Origin: WLJO01 sp032117595
GTDB taxonomy: Bacteria > Actinomycetota > Acidimicrobiia > Acidimicrobiales > Ilumatobacteraceae
DNA length: 26,675 nucleotides
Direction of reading: 5' to 3'
Assembly (NCBI GenBank): GCA_032117595.1
Contig: JAULYZ010000067.1
Coordinates: forward strand, 1 to 26,675
Of this stretch, positions 7,968 through 15,406 are shown piece by piece (within the stretch, counting starts at the first letter, position 1; the number at the start of each line of letters is the position of its first letter). Both the position numbers and the translations under genes were made by a program. Under the pieces are notes generated by a model. That model searched no databases, was not told the origin of the DNA, and worked only from the letters and a program-made list of their open reading frames with translations.

Positions 7968-8171
7968 ATGGGGGTTTCTCGACGTTATGTGTTCCCCGAG
8001 CCCGGGGACACGCTCACCACGTTGGCCGAGCGGGTCATGCCCGGTCAATCTGACGCCGCCGCCACCTTGCTCTCGTGGAACCTGCATCTTGCGATGCGGC
8101 CGTTCCCCGTCGGCAAGCCCGGCGAGATCCTGACCACCGACATCGTCTACCTCGAACCCCCGCCGGCGTGA
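7968..8171 (+). CDS. Small LysM-like protein (67 aa)
   Basis: 67-residue protein beginning MGVSRRYVFPEPGDTLTTLA. The pattern Y-x-F-x-x-P-G-D-T-L-x-x-L-A, then LLSWNLH, then a final hydrophobic strand DIVYLEPPPA resembles a single LysM or phage tail-protein-X fold (beta-alpha-alpha-beta). There is no signal peptide or membrane segment, so it is likely cytosolic, unlike cell-wall LysM proteins. The ATG follows a leaderless-type -10. The stop TGA overlaps the next gene's GTG start as GTGA (8168-8171), so the two are almost certainly co-translated and lead into the amidohydrolase gene 77 nt downstream. Function unknown. It could be a scaffold or an assembly partner of the enzyme complex downstream. 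The LysM assignment is by pattern only. Confidence 0.68.
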   Translation: MGVSRRYVFPEPGDTLTTLAERVMPGQSDAAATLLSWNLHLAMRPFPVGKPGEILTTDIVYLEPPPA

Positions 8172-8449
8172 CCACCCCGACCACCGCCCCCTCGGCAGCC
8201 GCGGCAGCCCCCGATGCAGCAGCGGGGCCGATCATTGCGTCGAGCTCCATCGGACCGGGCCACGACGGCCGGGCCGAGGTGGTGGTCGAGTTGCTCTACC
8301 CAAACGGGGGCCGGAACTGGCTGAGCATTGGCGAGGACGCTCTGCTCCGTGCGCTGGATGCAGCCGGGGTGGGCAGCCTCGAGGAACTCGACGGGCGCCC
8401 GTGGACCCTGCTCCTCGCCGGGCTCGACCTGCCCGGCATCACCACCTGA
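8168..8449 (+). CDS. Conserved-looking hypothetical protein (93 aa)
   Basis: 93-residue protein with a low-complexity Thr/Ala/Pro-rich start (about residues 1-20). A compact alpha/beta segment follows: GRAEVVVELLYPNGGRNWLS, then an IGEDALLRALDAAG helix, and a closing ELDGRPWTLLLAGLDL. The GTG at 8168 overlaps the stop of the LysM-like gene by 4 bases, and that decides the start; a longer frame from 8075 would overlap the upstream gene out of frame. I do not recognise a named domain. The overall shape (beta hairpin, helix, then L-x-G-x-P-W) looks like a small binding domain. Its position between the LysM-like protein and the amidohydrolase suggests an accessory role to that enzyme, but this is inference from order alone. 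Confidence 0.72.
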   Translation: MTTPTTAPSAAAAAPDAAAGPIIASSSIGPGHDGRAEVVVELLYPNGGRNWLSIGEDALLRALDAAGVGSLEELDGRPWTLLLAGLDLPGITT

Positions 8450-8471
8450 GCGAACCGCTCCCTCTCGACAC

Positions 8472-8495
8472 GAATCACTCGAATCACTCGAATCA
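8472..8495. repeat. 9-bp tandem repeat GAATCACTC (2.67 copies)
   Basis: GAATCACTC at 8472-8480 and 8481-8489, then a partial GAATCA at 8490-8495. It fills the centre of the 77-nt gap between the 93-aa gene and the amidohydrolase, about 20 nt before that gene's GGAGGA ribosome site. It is unusually AT-rich for this region. It may be a slippage tract in a spacer or a repeated protein-binding half-site. Confidence 0.85.
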
Positions 8496-8526
8496 GACAC
8501 ACGAACCGAACCCGGAGGAACTGACC

Positions 8527-10224
8527 ATGCTCGACCTCATCATCCGCAACGGCCTCATCGTCGACGGCACCGGCCTGCCCGGCTACCGGGGTGACGTCGG
8601 CATCGCCAACGGTCGGCTCGTGTCGGTCGGCCGCTCACTCGCCCACGCCAGCGCCGCCCGGATCATCGATGCGGCGGGCAGGGTGGTCTCGCCCGGGTTC
8701 ATCGATCCGCACACCCACTACGACGCACAGGTGTGCTTCGACCCCTACGTGTACCCCGCCATCGAGCACGGCATCACGAGCATCGTGACGGGCAACTGCT
8801 CACTCAGCCTCGCCCCGGTGCGCGCCCCCCAGCGCGAGGCCTTCAGCGAGATGTTCCGCCTCATCGAAGAGATGCCCAAGGCAGCGTTCGACAGCGGTGT
8901 CGACTGGCGCTGGGGCGAGAGCTTCGGCGGGATGGTGGACTCGCTCTCGGGCAACCTCGCGCTCAACGTCGCCCCGCTCGTCGGGCACTCGGTGCTCCGC
9001 ATGTTCGTCATGGGCGACAACGCCAAGCGCGAGGCGACCCCCGACGAGCTGAAGCAGATGTGCGACGTGCTCCGCGAGTGCCTCGAGGCCGGCGCCACCG
9101 GCCTCTCCACGAGTTACGTGGACATGGACACCTCCCTGTCGCCGGTGCCCAGCCGCTGGGCCCGTCACAGCGAGCTCGAGGCACTGTGCGCCGTGCTCGG
9201 CGAGTACGGGCGCATGCTCCAGATCGTCCACGAGTTCTTCGATGCAGGATTGACGGTGTCGCGCGTCGAGATGCTCGGCGACCTCTCGCGTCGCTACAAC
9301 ATCCCCACCACGCTGTCGCCGCTGTTCCACAACGACGCAATGGGCAGTGCCGTCAGCCAGGTGCTCGAGGCCGTCGAACGCGAGTGGGCCACCGGCGCAC
9401 GGGTGTGGCCGCAGGTGCAGACCCGCCCCATCGACATCAGCTGGAACCTCGACCAGCGCAGCCTGATGTTCCTCATCATCCCGGGCTGGTGGCCGGTGCT
9501 CTCCATGAGCACTCACGAGGAGAAGCTTGCTGCGTTCTCCGACCCGGCTACGCGCGACACGCTCGTCTCGGGCCTCAACATGCTCGCCTCGATCCCGAGC
9601 GCGAACCTGACGCTCAACCCGGCCCACTACGTGATCCGTCAGGTCGGCCTCGACAGCAATCAGCACATGGTCGGGCGCACTCTCGGCGACGTTGCCGAGG
9701 AACTCAAGACCACTCCCGCTGAGTTGCTCATCGACCTCTCGGTGCAAGAGGACCTCGGCACGTGGTTCATCCGCTCCGACATCGGCCACAAGAACCCGAA
9801 GGCCGTCGGTGAGATGCTCGCCCACCCCTACGTTCACGTGGGGGCAAGCGACGGCGGTGCGCACGTGGGTTCGTTCGCCACCTATGGCGACACCGGCTTC
9901 CTCTTCTCACAGTTCGTCCGCAACCATCCGGCCATGCGTCTCGAGGAGGCGGTCAAGAAGATCACCTCCGACACGGCATCCATCTGGGGTCTCTCCGACC
10001 GCGGTGTGCTCCAGGAGGGCAAGGCCGCCGACGTGGTCGTCTTCGACGCCGGCACCATCGACCGTGGTCCGGAGATCGCGTCGAACGACTTCCCGGGTGA
10101 CGGCATCCGCTGGATCCGCCGCCAGGAAGGCGTGCAGAACGTGGTGGTGAACGGCGTGGAGACCTGGTCGGCAGATCAGGGTTACGTCGCCGGCGCCCGC
10201 GGCGGCGCCATCGGCATCAACTGA
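8527..10224 (+). CDS. Amidohydrolase family 3 / D-aminoacylase-like metalloenzyme (first paralogue)
   Basis: 565-residue metal-dependent amidohydrolase, similar in layout to N-acyl-D-amino-acid deacylases (COG3653). It starts MLDLIIRNGLIVDGTG and has PGFIDPHTHYDAQ with His62 and His64. GNCS follows with Cys91, the position of the metal-bridging Cys in D-aminoacylase. The late catalytic Asp442 lies in GASDGGAHVGSFATYGD. The C-terminal beta-sandwich segment ends with GKAADVVVFDAGTI and NVVVNGVETW. The ATG at 8527 has GGAGGA at a good distance; the longer open frame to 8401 overlaps the upstream gene. It is longer than classical D-aminoacylases (about 480-500). In a region full of P450s and acyl-CoA dehydrogenases, the substrate may be a cyclic amide, lactam or N-acyl compound rather than a D-amino-acid derivative. 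It converges with the P450 gene with a 4-nt gap. Confidence 0.88.
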   Translation: MLDLIIRNGLIVDGTGLPGYRGDVGIANGRLVSVGRSLAHASAARIIDAAGRVVSPGFIDPHTHYDAQVCFDPYVYPAIEHGITSIVTGNCSLSLAPVRAPQREAFSEMFRLIEEMPKAAFDSGVDWRWGESFGGMVDSLSGNLALNVAPLVGHSVLRMFVMGDNAKREATPDELKQMCDVLRECLEAGATGLSTSYVDMDTSLSPVPSRWARHSELEALCAVLGEYGRMLQIVHEFFDAGLTVSRVEMLGDLSRRYNIPTTLSPLFHNDAMGSAVSQVLEAVEREWATGARVWPQVQTRPIDISWNLDQRSLMFLIIPGWWPVLSMSTHEEKLAAFSDPATRDTLVSGLNMLASIPSANLTLNPAHYVIRQVGLDSNQHMVGRTLGDVAEELKTTPAELLIDLSVQEDLGTWFIRSDIGHKNPKAVGEMLAHPYVHVGASDGGAHVGSFATYGDTGFLFSQFVRNHPAMRLEEAVKKITSDTASIWGLSDRGVLQEGKAADVVVFDAGTIDRGPEIASNDFPGDGIRWIRRQEGVQNVVVNGVETWSADQGYVAGARGGAIGIN

Positions 10225-10228
10225 GCAA

Positions 10229-11416
10229 TCAGCCCCACGCCACGGGCAGGGTCTCGAGCCCGTTCAGCACCTGTGCCTTCACGAGTGTCGGTGTGCCCGT
10301 GAGGCGCAGGTTCGGCAGTCGGTCGAGCACCTCGTTCACCGCCAGTTGGGCCTCCATGCGCGCGAGCGGGGCGCCCAAGCAGTAGTGGATACCGACACCA
10401 AAGGCGTAGTGCTTGCGTAACTGCGTGAGGTCGCGGGTGACATCGAACTCGTCGGGTCGGTCCCACACCTCGGGGTCGAGGTTGGCCGATGCAAAGAGGG
10501 CGAGCATCTTGGAGTCGACTGGAATGTCGACACCGTGCAGACACACCGGTTCGTCGTTCGTGCGGAAGAGTCCGTGCACCGGGGCGTCGAGCCGGAGGCT
10601 CTCCTCCACCGCGGTTTCCACAAGGGTTCGGTCGGACCGCACGAGCGCAAGCTGCTCGGGGTGACGAAGCAGTCGATGGAGCACGTTGCCGATGAGCAGC
10701 GTCGTCGTTGCGCTCCCTGCCACGAGGAGGAACTGGCAGAAGCCGAGTACGTCCTCGAAGGAGATGCGCGAACCATCGCGCTCCACCGTGAGCAGACGGG
10801 TGAGCATGTCGTCGGGCACGGGCCCTCCCGACTCCATCGCCGACTGACGACCGCGCACGTGGGCGGTGAAGTAGGAGAAGAAGCGCTCGTAGGCCTCCGC
10901 GACCTCGGGTGCGGCGCGACCCTGTGCATACGACACGCCCTCGGCCATCGGGAGCACCCAGTTCCGGAACTGATCCACGTCCTCCTCGGGTGTACCGAGG
11001 AGCCAGCACATCACCGTCAGCGGGATGGGCATGGCGAGCAAGCCGATGAGATCGCCTTCGCCACGGTCGACAAATCGGTCGGCGAGGCGGCGCACGAGCG
11101 CAGCGATGTCGTCGCGCATCTCATCGATTGCCGACGGGCGGAACACCTTCGTGATGGCGAGCCGTTCGTTGGTGTGCTTGGGCGGGTCGCTCGAGACGAG
11201 CACTCCCCCACCGCGCATGGCGAGGCCGGGGCCGAACTTGCTCTTCCACAGGTCGCTGTTGCGGAGCACCTCGGTCACGTCCGCATGCCGCGACACCGTG
11301 TAGTGCGGAGCCGGGTGCTCGGTGTGATGCACCGGACACTGCTCACGCAATGTCCGGAATGTGGCTGCCGGGTCGGTCTGCAGTTCCGGTAGGTCGAGCC
11401 CGAAGTCGATCCCCAT
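10229..11416 (-). CDS. Cytochrome P450 (canonical, class I bacterial type)
   Basis: Soluble heme-thiolate monooxygenase of 395 residues, a typical size. Visible elements: SSDPPKHTNERLAI C-helix region (75-88), the I-helix LLVAGSATTT (230-239) with the Ala-Gly and Thr needed for O2 activation, the K-helix ESLR (272-275), and the heme loop AFGVGIHYCLGAPLAR with Cys346 as axial ligand. The start is ATG 11416 because a GGGGAGGA ribosome site lies 7 nt upstream; a longer frame from 11566 would cross the divergent acyl-CoA dehydrogenase gene. No ferredoxin is adjacent; the 7Fe ferredoxin at 22982 is the only candidate donor in the window. It faces a divergent acyl-CoA dehydrogenase across a 73-nt gap, so the two may be co-regulated. 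The substrate is unknown. Confidence 0.95.
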   Translation of the reverse strand: MGIDFGLDLPELQTDPAATFRTLREQCPVHHTEHPAPHYTVSRHADVTEVLRNSDLWKSKFGPGLAMRGGGVLVSSDPPKHTNERLAITKVFRPSAIDEMRDDIAALVRRLADRFVDRGEGDLIGLLAMPIPLTVMCWLLGTPEEDVDQFRNWVLPMAEGVSYAQGRAAPEVAEAYERFFSYFTAHVRGRQSAMESGGPVPDDMLTRLLTVERDGSRISFEDVLGFCQFLLVAGSATTTLLIGNVLHRLLRHPEQLALVRSDRTLVETAVEESLRLDAPVHGLFRTNDEPVCLHGVDIPVDSKMLALFASANLDPEVWDRPDEFDVTRDLTQLRKHYAFGVGIHYCLGAPLARMEAQLAVNEVLDRLPNLRLTGTPTLVKAQVLNGLETLPVAWG

Positions 11417-11454
11417 GTCGTCATCCTCCCCGCATCGAGACGCGCCCGAGCATC

Positions 11455-11483
11455 TTGGTCGCTGGCGCTGGGTCGTGTACAAA
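11455..11483 (+). promoter_or_regulatory. Putative leaderless promoter, -35 TTGGTC and -10 TACAAA
   Basis: TTGGTC at 11455-11460, a spacer of exactly 17 nt, TACAAA at 11478-11483, then 6 nt and the GTG start at 11490. This is the best complete promoter in the window and places the transcript start on the G of GTG. A small TGTACA palindrome (11476-11481 area) overlaps the -10. Confidence 0.62.
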
Positions 11484-11489
11484 CCTGAC

Positions 11490-12650
11490 GTGGACTTCCG
11501 GCCCGACCCCGACCATGCAGCAATCGCCGAGGGCGTCGAACGGGTCTGCGCCGACTTCGACGACACCTACTGGTCGGCGTGCGACACCGAGCATCGCTTC
11601 CCCTGGGAGTTCTACGAGCAGATGGCCGCCGGGGGTTGGGTGGGCATCATCATCCCCGAGGAGTACGGCGGTGGCGGCCGCGGGATCGCCGAGGGCTGCC
11701 TCGTGCTCAACCGCATCGCCGCGTCCGGCGCCGGGATGAACGGGTCGTCTGCCGTCCACCTCACGATGTTCGGCCTCAACCCGGTGGTGCGTTTCGGCAA
11801 CGATCGCCTGAAGGACACCTACCTCCGCCGTGCCGCTGCGGGTGAGCTCCACGTCGCCTTTGGCGTCACCGAGCCCGATGCGGGCACCGACACCAGTCGC
11901 ATCACCACCCGCGCCGAGCGGGACGGCAGCGGATGGCGGATCACCGGACGCAAGATCTGGACCTCCAAGGCTCTCGAGAGCGAGGTGGTGCTGATCCTCG
12001 TACGCACCGACCCTCCGGGGAAGAACCGCCTCGACGGGCTCACGCTCTTCCTCGCCGACCTCGACCGCAACTACGTCGACATCCGACCGATCCCGAAGTT
12101 GGGCCGCAACGCCGTGGCGAGTTGCGAGGTCGCCTACGACGGCCTGCCGGTCGAGTCGTGGCGGATGGTGGGCGAACAGGGACGCGGCTTCTATCACCTG
12201 CTGCACGGGCTGAACCCCGAGCGCATCCTCATCGCCGGCACCGCCTGCGGGATCGGCGAGGTCGCAGTACGCCGGGCCGTTGCGTACGCAAACGAGCGAG
12301 AGGTGTTCGGGCGCCTCATCGGCGCCAACCAATCGATTGCCCATCCGCTCGCACAGGCACACATGCAGCTGCAGGCCGCCTGGCAGACGGTGCAGATGGC
12401 GGCGTGGCGCTACGACCACGACCTCGAGTGCGGCGAGCAGGCGAACACGGCGAAGTACCTCGCCGCCGAAGCATGCTTCTTCGCCGCCGACCGGGCGCTA
12501 CAGACCCATGGCGGGCTCGGTTACGCCACCGAGTACCACGTGGAGCGCTACTGGCGGGAGGCCCGCCTGCAGCGGCTCGCACCGGTGAGTCAGGAAATGA
12601 CGTGCAACTTCATTGCACAGCAGGTGCTCGGCCTGCCGCGCAGTTACTGA
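11490..12650 (+). CDS. Acyl-CoA dehydrogenase (isovaleryl/long-chain-like)
   Basis: 386-residue flavoenzyme for alpha,beta-desaturation of an acyl-CoA. The FAD-side motif FGVTEPDAGTDTSRIT is at 124-139 and the second motif GRKIWTSKALESE at 153-165. QTHGGLGYATEYHVERYWRE begins at 338. The C-terminal SCAD-type catalytic Glu site reads LAPVSQEM, with Pro at the Glu position. The base is therefore probably Glu244 in GLNPERILIAG, as in isovaleryl- and long-chain enzymes. The GTG at 11490 is chosen because family members begin about here and a well-spaced promoter ends 6 nt before it; the open frame extends upstream to 11361, but only by overlapping the P450 gene. It is divergent from the P450 and convergent with the second amidohydrolase, and is likely expressed alone. 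Confidence 0.92.
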   Translation: MDFRPDPDHAAIAEGVERVCADFDDTYWSACDTEHRFPWEFYEQMAAGGWVGIIIPEEYGGGGRGIAEGCLVLNRIAASGAGMNGSSAVHLTMFGLNPVVRFGNDRLKDTYLRRAAAGELHVAFGVTEPDAGTDTSRITTRAERDGSGWRITGRKIWTSKALESEVVLILVRTDPPGKNRLDGLTLFLADLDRNYVDIRPIPKLGRNAVASCEVAYDGLPVESWRMVGEQGRGFYHLLHGLNPERILIAGTACGIGEVAVRRAVAYANEREVFGRLIGANQSIAHPLAQAHMQLQAAWQTVQMAAWRYDHDLECGEQANTAKYLAAEACFFAADRALQTHGGLGYATEYHVERYWREARLQRLAPVSQEMTCNFIAQQVLGLPRSY

Positions 12651-12655
12651 CGTCT

Positions 12656-12674
12656 CCGGGGAACAGGCCCCCGG
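12656..12674. terminator. GC-rich hairpin between convergent genes
   Basis: CCGGGG, loop AACAGGC, CCCCGG: a perfect 6-bp all-GC stem in the 33-nt gap between the acyl-CoA dehydrogenase stop (12650) and the amidohydrolase stop (12684). No T-tract. A short but plausible bidirectional terminator. Confidence 0.5.
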
Positions 12675-12683
12675 TGGTCAACC

Positions 12684-14441
12684 TCAGAGGCCGCGGGCGA
12701 GGCGACCCGGACGGGCGCCGGTGTCGGCGTCGTTCCGGCGCACGATCTCACCGTTGACCATCGTGGCCACGTACCCGGTGCTCGGCTGCAGCACGCGAGT
12801 CCCGCCCGCAGGCAGGTCGGCGCGCACGTACGGTGCGCGGATCGTGAGCCGGTCGAAGTCGATCACGTTGAGGTCCGCACGGAGCCCGGCCGCAACGCGG
12901 CCACGATCGGCGAGGCCGTACAGGTCGGCGTTGTTCGCCGTGAGCTTGTGCACCACGTGCTCGAGCGGCAGGCGGTCGCCGCGGGAGCGGTCGCGCACCC
13001 AGTGCGTGAGGTGGAAGGTGTGGATCGTGCAGTCGCAGATGAAGTTCACGTGCGCACCGGCGTCGGAGAGGCCGGTCACCGAGTACGGATCGAGCAGCAT
13101 CTCCCTGCAGGGGTCGAGGCTGCCCGAGGCGAAGTTTGCTCCGAGGATTGCGTAGAACGCGCGACCGCCGTCCTCGAGGAGCATGTCGTAGAGGTGGCTT
13201 GCCGGGTCCTTGCCGAGCGCCGCCGCCTGGGCGCCGAGCGAACGGTCCATGGTGGGCTCGTAGTCGAGCGGCTCGGTGAGGGGGAACAGCACGGGCATCG
13301 CGCGCAGGAACATCGGGCCGATGTTCTGCATCGAGCCGGGGCGGTCGGCGGGTACGTCGCGGTCGGCGAGGACAGCCGCCTTGATCTCGGGGCGGCGCAT
13401 CATCTCCACGCGCTCGGCGAGCGGCAGGTGTGCCAGCTCGTTGAGGTAGGTGCTGCGCCTCATGAACGCGTGGTACGCAGAGAGGCTGGTCATGACCGTG
13501 ACCGAGCGTGCGGCCACCTGGGGACGCAACTGTGCCCCTGCAGCGTTCTCCTCGTGCACCACGCGGAGCACATCGCGCCAGTGATCGGGCGACTCGCCGA
13601 TCTGCACGGTGGTGAAGGTGAGCGGGCGGTTGCCGGCCCGCGAGACGTTGGCGAAGATCCGCGCCTCTGCAGCCGGCATGGCGCGCTCGCCACCGAGCTG
13701 CTCGAGCTGGCCCACGGTGCCAGCAGGGATGGCCTCGAAGACTCCACGGCCGGCCCGACCCATGGCGCGGGAGATGGCCATCAGCTCCGCCTCGGCGGCA
13801 AAGGTGCCCGGGACCGGCACTCCCGAGAGGGAGCGGTGCCCGATGGTGCGTGACGTCGAGAACCCGAGGGCACCGGCCTCCATGGCCTCCTGCACAATGC
13901 GCTCCATCGTGGCGAGTTCGCTCGCCGTTGCATCCTCGTCCTTGGCGCCGCGCTCACCCATTGCGTAGAACCGCAGTGCGCCGTGCGCAAGCTGGGCACC
14001 GATGTCGACCGAGTAGCGACGGGTGGCGAGGTAGTCGAGGTACTCCGGGAAGGTCTCCCAGTTGCCCCACGGCATGCCCTCGTGGAGCGCCGTGCCGGGA
14101 ATGTCCTCGACACCCTCCATCAGTTCGATGAGCACCTGCTCGTCGCCGGGACGCACAGGAGCGAAGCCCACACCGCAGTTGCCCATGACGAGCGTGGTGA
14201 CACCATTGGTGGCCGACGGCTCGATGTCTTCGTCCCACGTGACCTGACCGTCGTAGTGGGTGTGCACATCGACGAACCCCGGGGTGACCAAGCACCCATC
14301 GGCATCGACGGTCTCGCGAGCAGCGGTAGAGACCTTGCCCACCTCGACGATGCGGCCGTCCCTCACCCCCACGTCCCCGGTGAACGGCGCCGCCCCGGTG
14401 CCGTCGACGATGGTGCCACCACGAATCACGAAGTCGAGCAT
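12684..14441 (-). CDS. Amidohydrolase family 3 / D-aminoacylase-like metalloenzyme (second paralogue)
   Basis: 585-residue enzyme, distant paralogue of the one at 8527. It starts MLDFVIRGGTIVDGTG and has the metal motif PGFVDVHTHYDGQ with His60 and His62. GNCGVGFAPV with Cys89 matches D-aminoacylases better than the first paralogue does. The catalytic Asp460 is in GLSDAGAHVNF. The C-terminal beta domain includes LRADLNVIDFDRL and ATMVNGEIV. Compared with known D-aminoacylases it is about 90 residues longer. The ATG at 14441 is supported by alignment with the family start and by TACACT 7 nt upstream; the open frame to 14480 has no better signal. It is last in the minus-strand set NTF2-NTF2-SDR-amidohydrolase, but has its own likely promoter. 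The substrate may be an amide, lactam or acyl compound from the pathway. Confidence 0.88.
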   Translation of the reverse strand: MLDFVIRGGTIVDGTGAAPFTGDVGVRDGRIVEVGKVSTAARETVDADGCLVTPGFVDVHTHYDGQVTWDEDIEPSATNGVTTLVMGNCGVGFAPVRPGDEQVLIELMEGVEDIPGTALHEGMPWGNWETFPEYLDYLATRRYSVDIGAQLAHGALRFYAMGERGAKDEDATASELATMERIVQEAMEAGALGFSTSRTIGHRSLSGVPVPGTFAAEAELMAISRAMGRAGRGVFEAIPAGTVGQLEQLGGERAMPAAEARIFANVSRAGNRPLTFTTVQIGESPDHWRDVLRVVHEENAAGAQLRPQVAARSVTVMTSLSAYHAFMRRSTYLNELAHLPLAERVEMMRRPEIKAAVLADRDVPADRPGSMQNIGPMFLRAMPVLFPLTEPLDYEPTMDRSLGAQAAALGKDPASHLYDMLLEDGGRAFYAILGANFASGSLDPCREMLLDPYSVTGLSDAGAHVNFICDCTIHTFHLTHWVRDRSRGDRLPLEHVVHKLTANNADLYGLADRGRVAAGLRADLNVIDFDRLTIRAPYVRADLPAGGTRVLQPSTGYVATMVNGEIVRRNDADTGARPGRLARGL

Positions 14442-14448
14442 GGTCGAA

Positions 14449-14454
14449 AGTGTA
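14449..14454 (-). promoter_or_regulatory. Putative -10 element TACACT (leaderless or 1-nt leader)
   Basis: On the minus strand TACACT is followed by TTCGACC (7 nt) and the ATG at 14441. No Shine-Dalgarno sequence. The next gene's -10 at 16378 has the same downstream TCGACC-ATG. The 83-nt gap before it also contains G/C runs but no clear terminator. Confidence 0.48.
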
Positions 14455-14524
14455 GTTGTGGGTCCCCGAGCCACACCCACTACCGGGGGCCCAGGGAGAC
14501 CCCCCGCCGGCAGCAGAGCGACGC

Positions 14525-15358
14525 TCAGAGACCGGTTCGGCCGGCTTCCTGCACGATCTGAGACCCCATCTCGACGAACCGCCCGTTGCGATCGCCGATG
14601 GTCTCACCGGCGGCGTCCACCACCAGCACGGCCCCGTTCACGAAACTCGCCTCGTCGGATGCCAGGAAGAGCGCTGCGTTCGCAATATCGAGGGGCTGGC
14701 CGGCACGGCGCAGTGGGTTGTTCGCCCCGATGATCCGACCCGCCTTCTCGAGGGCCGTGTGGTCGCCGGTGACGAGATGCGAGGTGAGCCCACTCACGGT
14801 TCCGCCCGGGGCGATCACGTTCACGCGAATGCCGTGGGGCCCCAACTCGGTGGCAACCGACTGGGACAGGCCCACCACCCCGTGCTTGGCCGCGGTGTAC
14901 ACGTGCGGGCCGAGGCCCGCACGCACCCCGGCGGTGCTCGCCGTACTGATGATGTTGCCGCCGCCCTGGGGGATCATCACCCGCGCCGCATGCTTGATCC
15001 CGAGAAAGACACTCGACAGCAGTACGTCCATCGTGCGGTGCCATGCGTCGTAGCCGATCTGGGCGATGGGCCCGATTGCCCCGAGAATGCCGGCGTTGTT
15101 CACGACGCAGTCGAGCCGACCGAACGCGGCAACGGCAGCGTCCACTGCTGCGGCTACTTCGTCCTCGACCGCCACATCGGCATGGGCGTAGGCCGCCGAC
15201 ACGCCGAACTCGGCAGCGATGGCGCGGCCTCGCTCGTCCTGGATGTCGGTGATCAACACACGCGCACCCTCCTCGACGAAACGCCGCACGATTCCCTCGC
15301 CAATGCCGCTCGCGCCACCGGTGACGAGAGCAACTTTTCCTGCAAGACGTTGACTCAC
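14525..15358 (-). CDS. Short-chain dehydrogenase/reductase (classical SDR)
   Basis: 277-residue NAD-dependent oxidoreductase. TGGASGIG is at 13-20, Asp38 (ITDIQ) points to NAD over NADP, VNNAG is at 86-90, and the catalytic Ser141, Tyr154 and Lys158 show the normal spacing. The usual end SFVNGAVLVVDAAGE is present, followed by a 25-residue tail that is longer than in most classical SDRs. The start is the GTG at 15358, which sits in the last copy of a 20-bp tandem repeat that also contains the upstream gene's stop. There is no separate ribosome site, so translation most likely depends on ribosomes arriving from the NTF2-like gene. Steroid- or terpenoid-type hydroxyl dehydrogenases look like this, but the substrate is not readable. 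Confidence 0.93.
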   Translation of the reverse strand: MSQRLAGKVALVTGGASGIGEGIVRRFVEEGARVLITDIQDERGRAIAAEFGVSAAYAHADVAVEDEVAAAVDAAVAAFGRLDCVVNNAGILGAIGPIAQIGYDAWHRTMDVLLSSVFLGIKHAARVMIPQGGGNIISTASTAGVRAGLGPHVYTAAKHGVVGLSQSVATELGPHGIRVNVIAPGGTVSGLTSHLVTGDHTALEKAGRIIGANNPLRRAGQPLDIANAALFLASDEASFVNGAVLVVDAAGETIGDRNGRFVEMGSQIVQEAGRTGL

Positions 15359-15406
15359 GGCTTCACGCTCCCACTCACGGCTTCACGCTCCCACTCACGG
15401 CTTCAC
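15353..15406. repeat. 20-bp tandem repeat across a stop/start junction
   Basis: ACTCACGGCTTCACGCTCCC occurs at 15353-15372 and 15373-15392, and its first 14 bases again at 15393-15406. It covers the end of the NTF2-like gene, the 36-nt gap and the first bases of the SDR gene. Each copy contains GTGA on the minus strand. Reading from each GTG gives a 7-codon ORF (MSGSVKP) whose TGA overlaps the next GTG. Confidence 0.92.

Noticed and set aside
6641..8053. 470-codon open frame on the plus strand opposite the acyl-CoA dehydrogenase
   Set aside because: Runs through the terminator and the start region of the LysM-like gene; no recognisable motif, and the opposite strand codes a clear FadE protein.
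7968..8449. Phage tail-protein remnant (tail protein X-like fold)
   Set aside because: No other phage genes nearby; both small genes are intact, tightly coupled and in an operon position before an enzyme.
15353..15406. CRISPR array or minisatellite
   Set aside because: Units are contiguous without spacers, only 2.7 copies, and explained by duplication of a gene junction.
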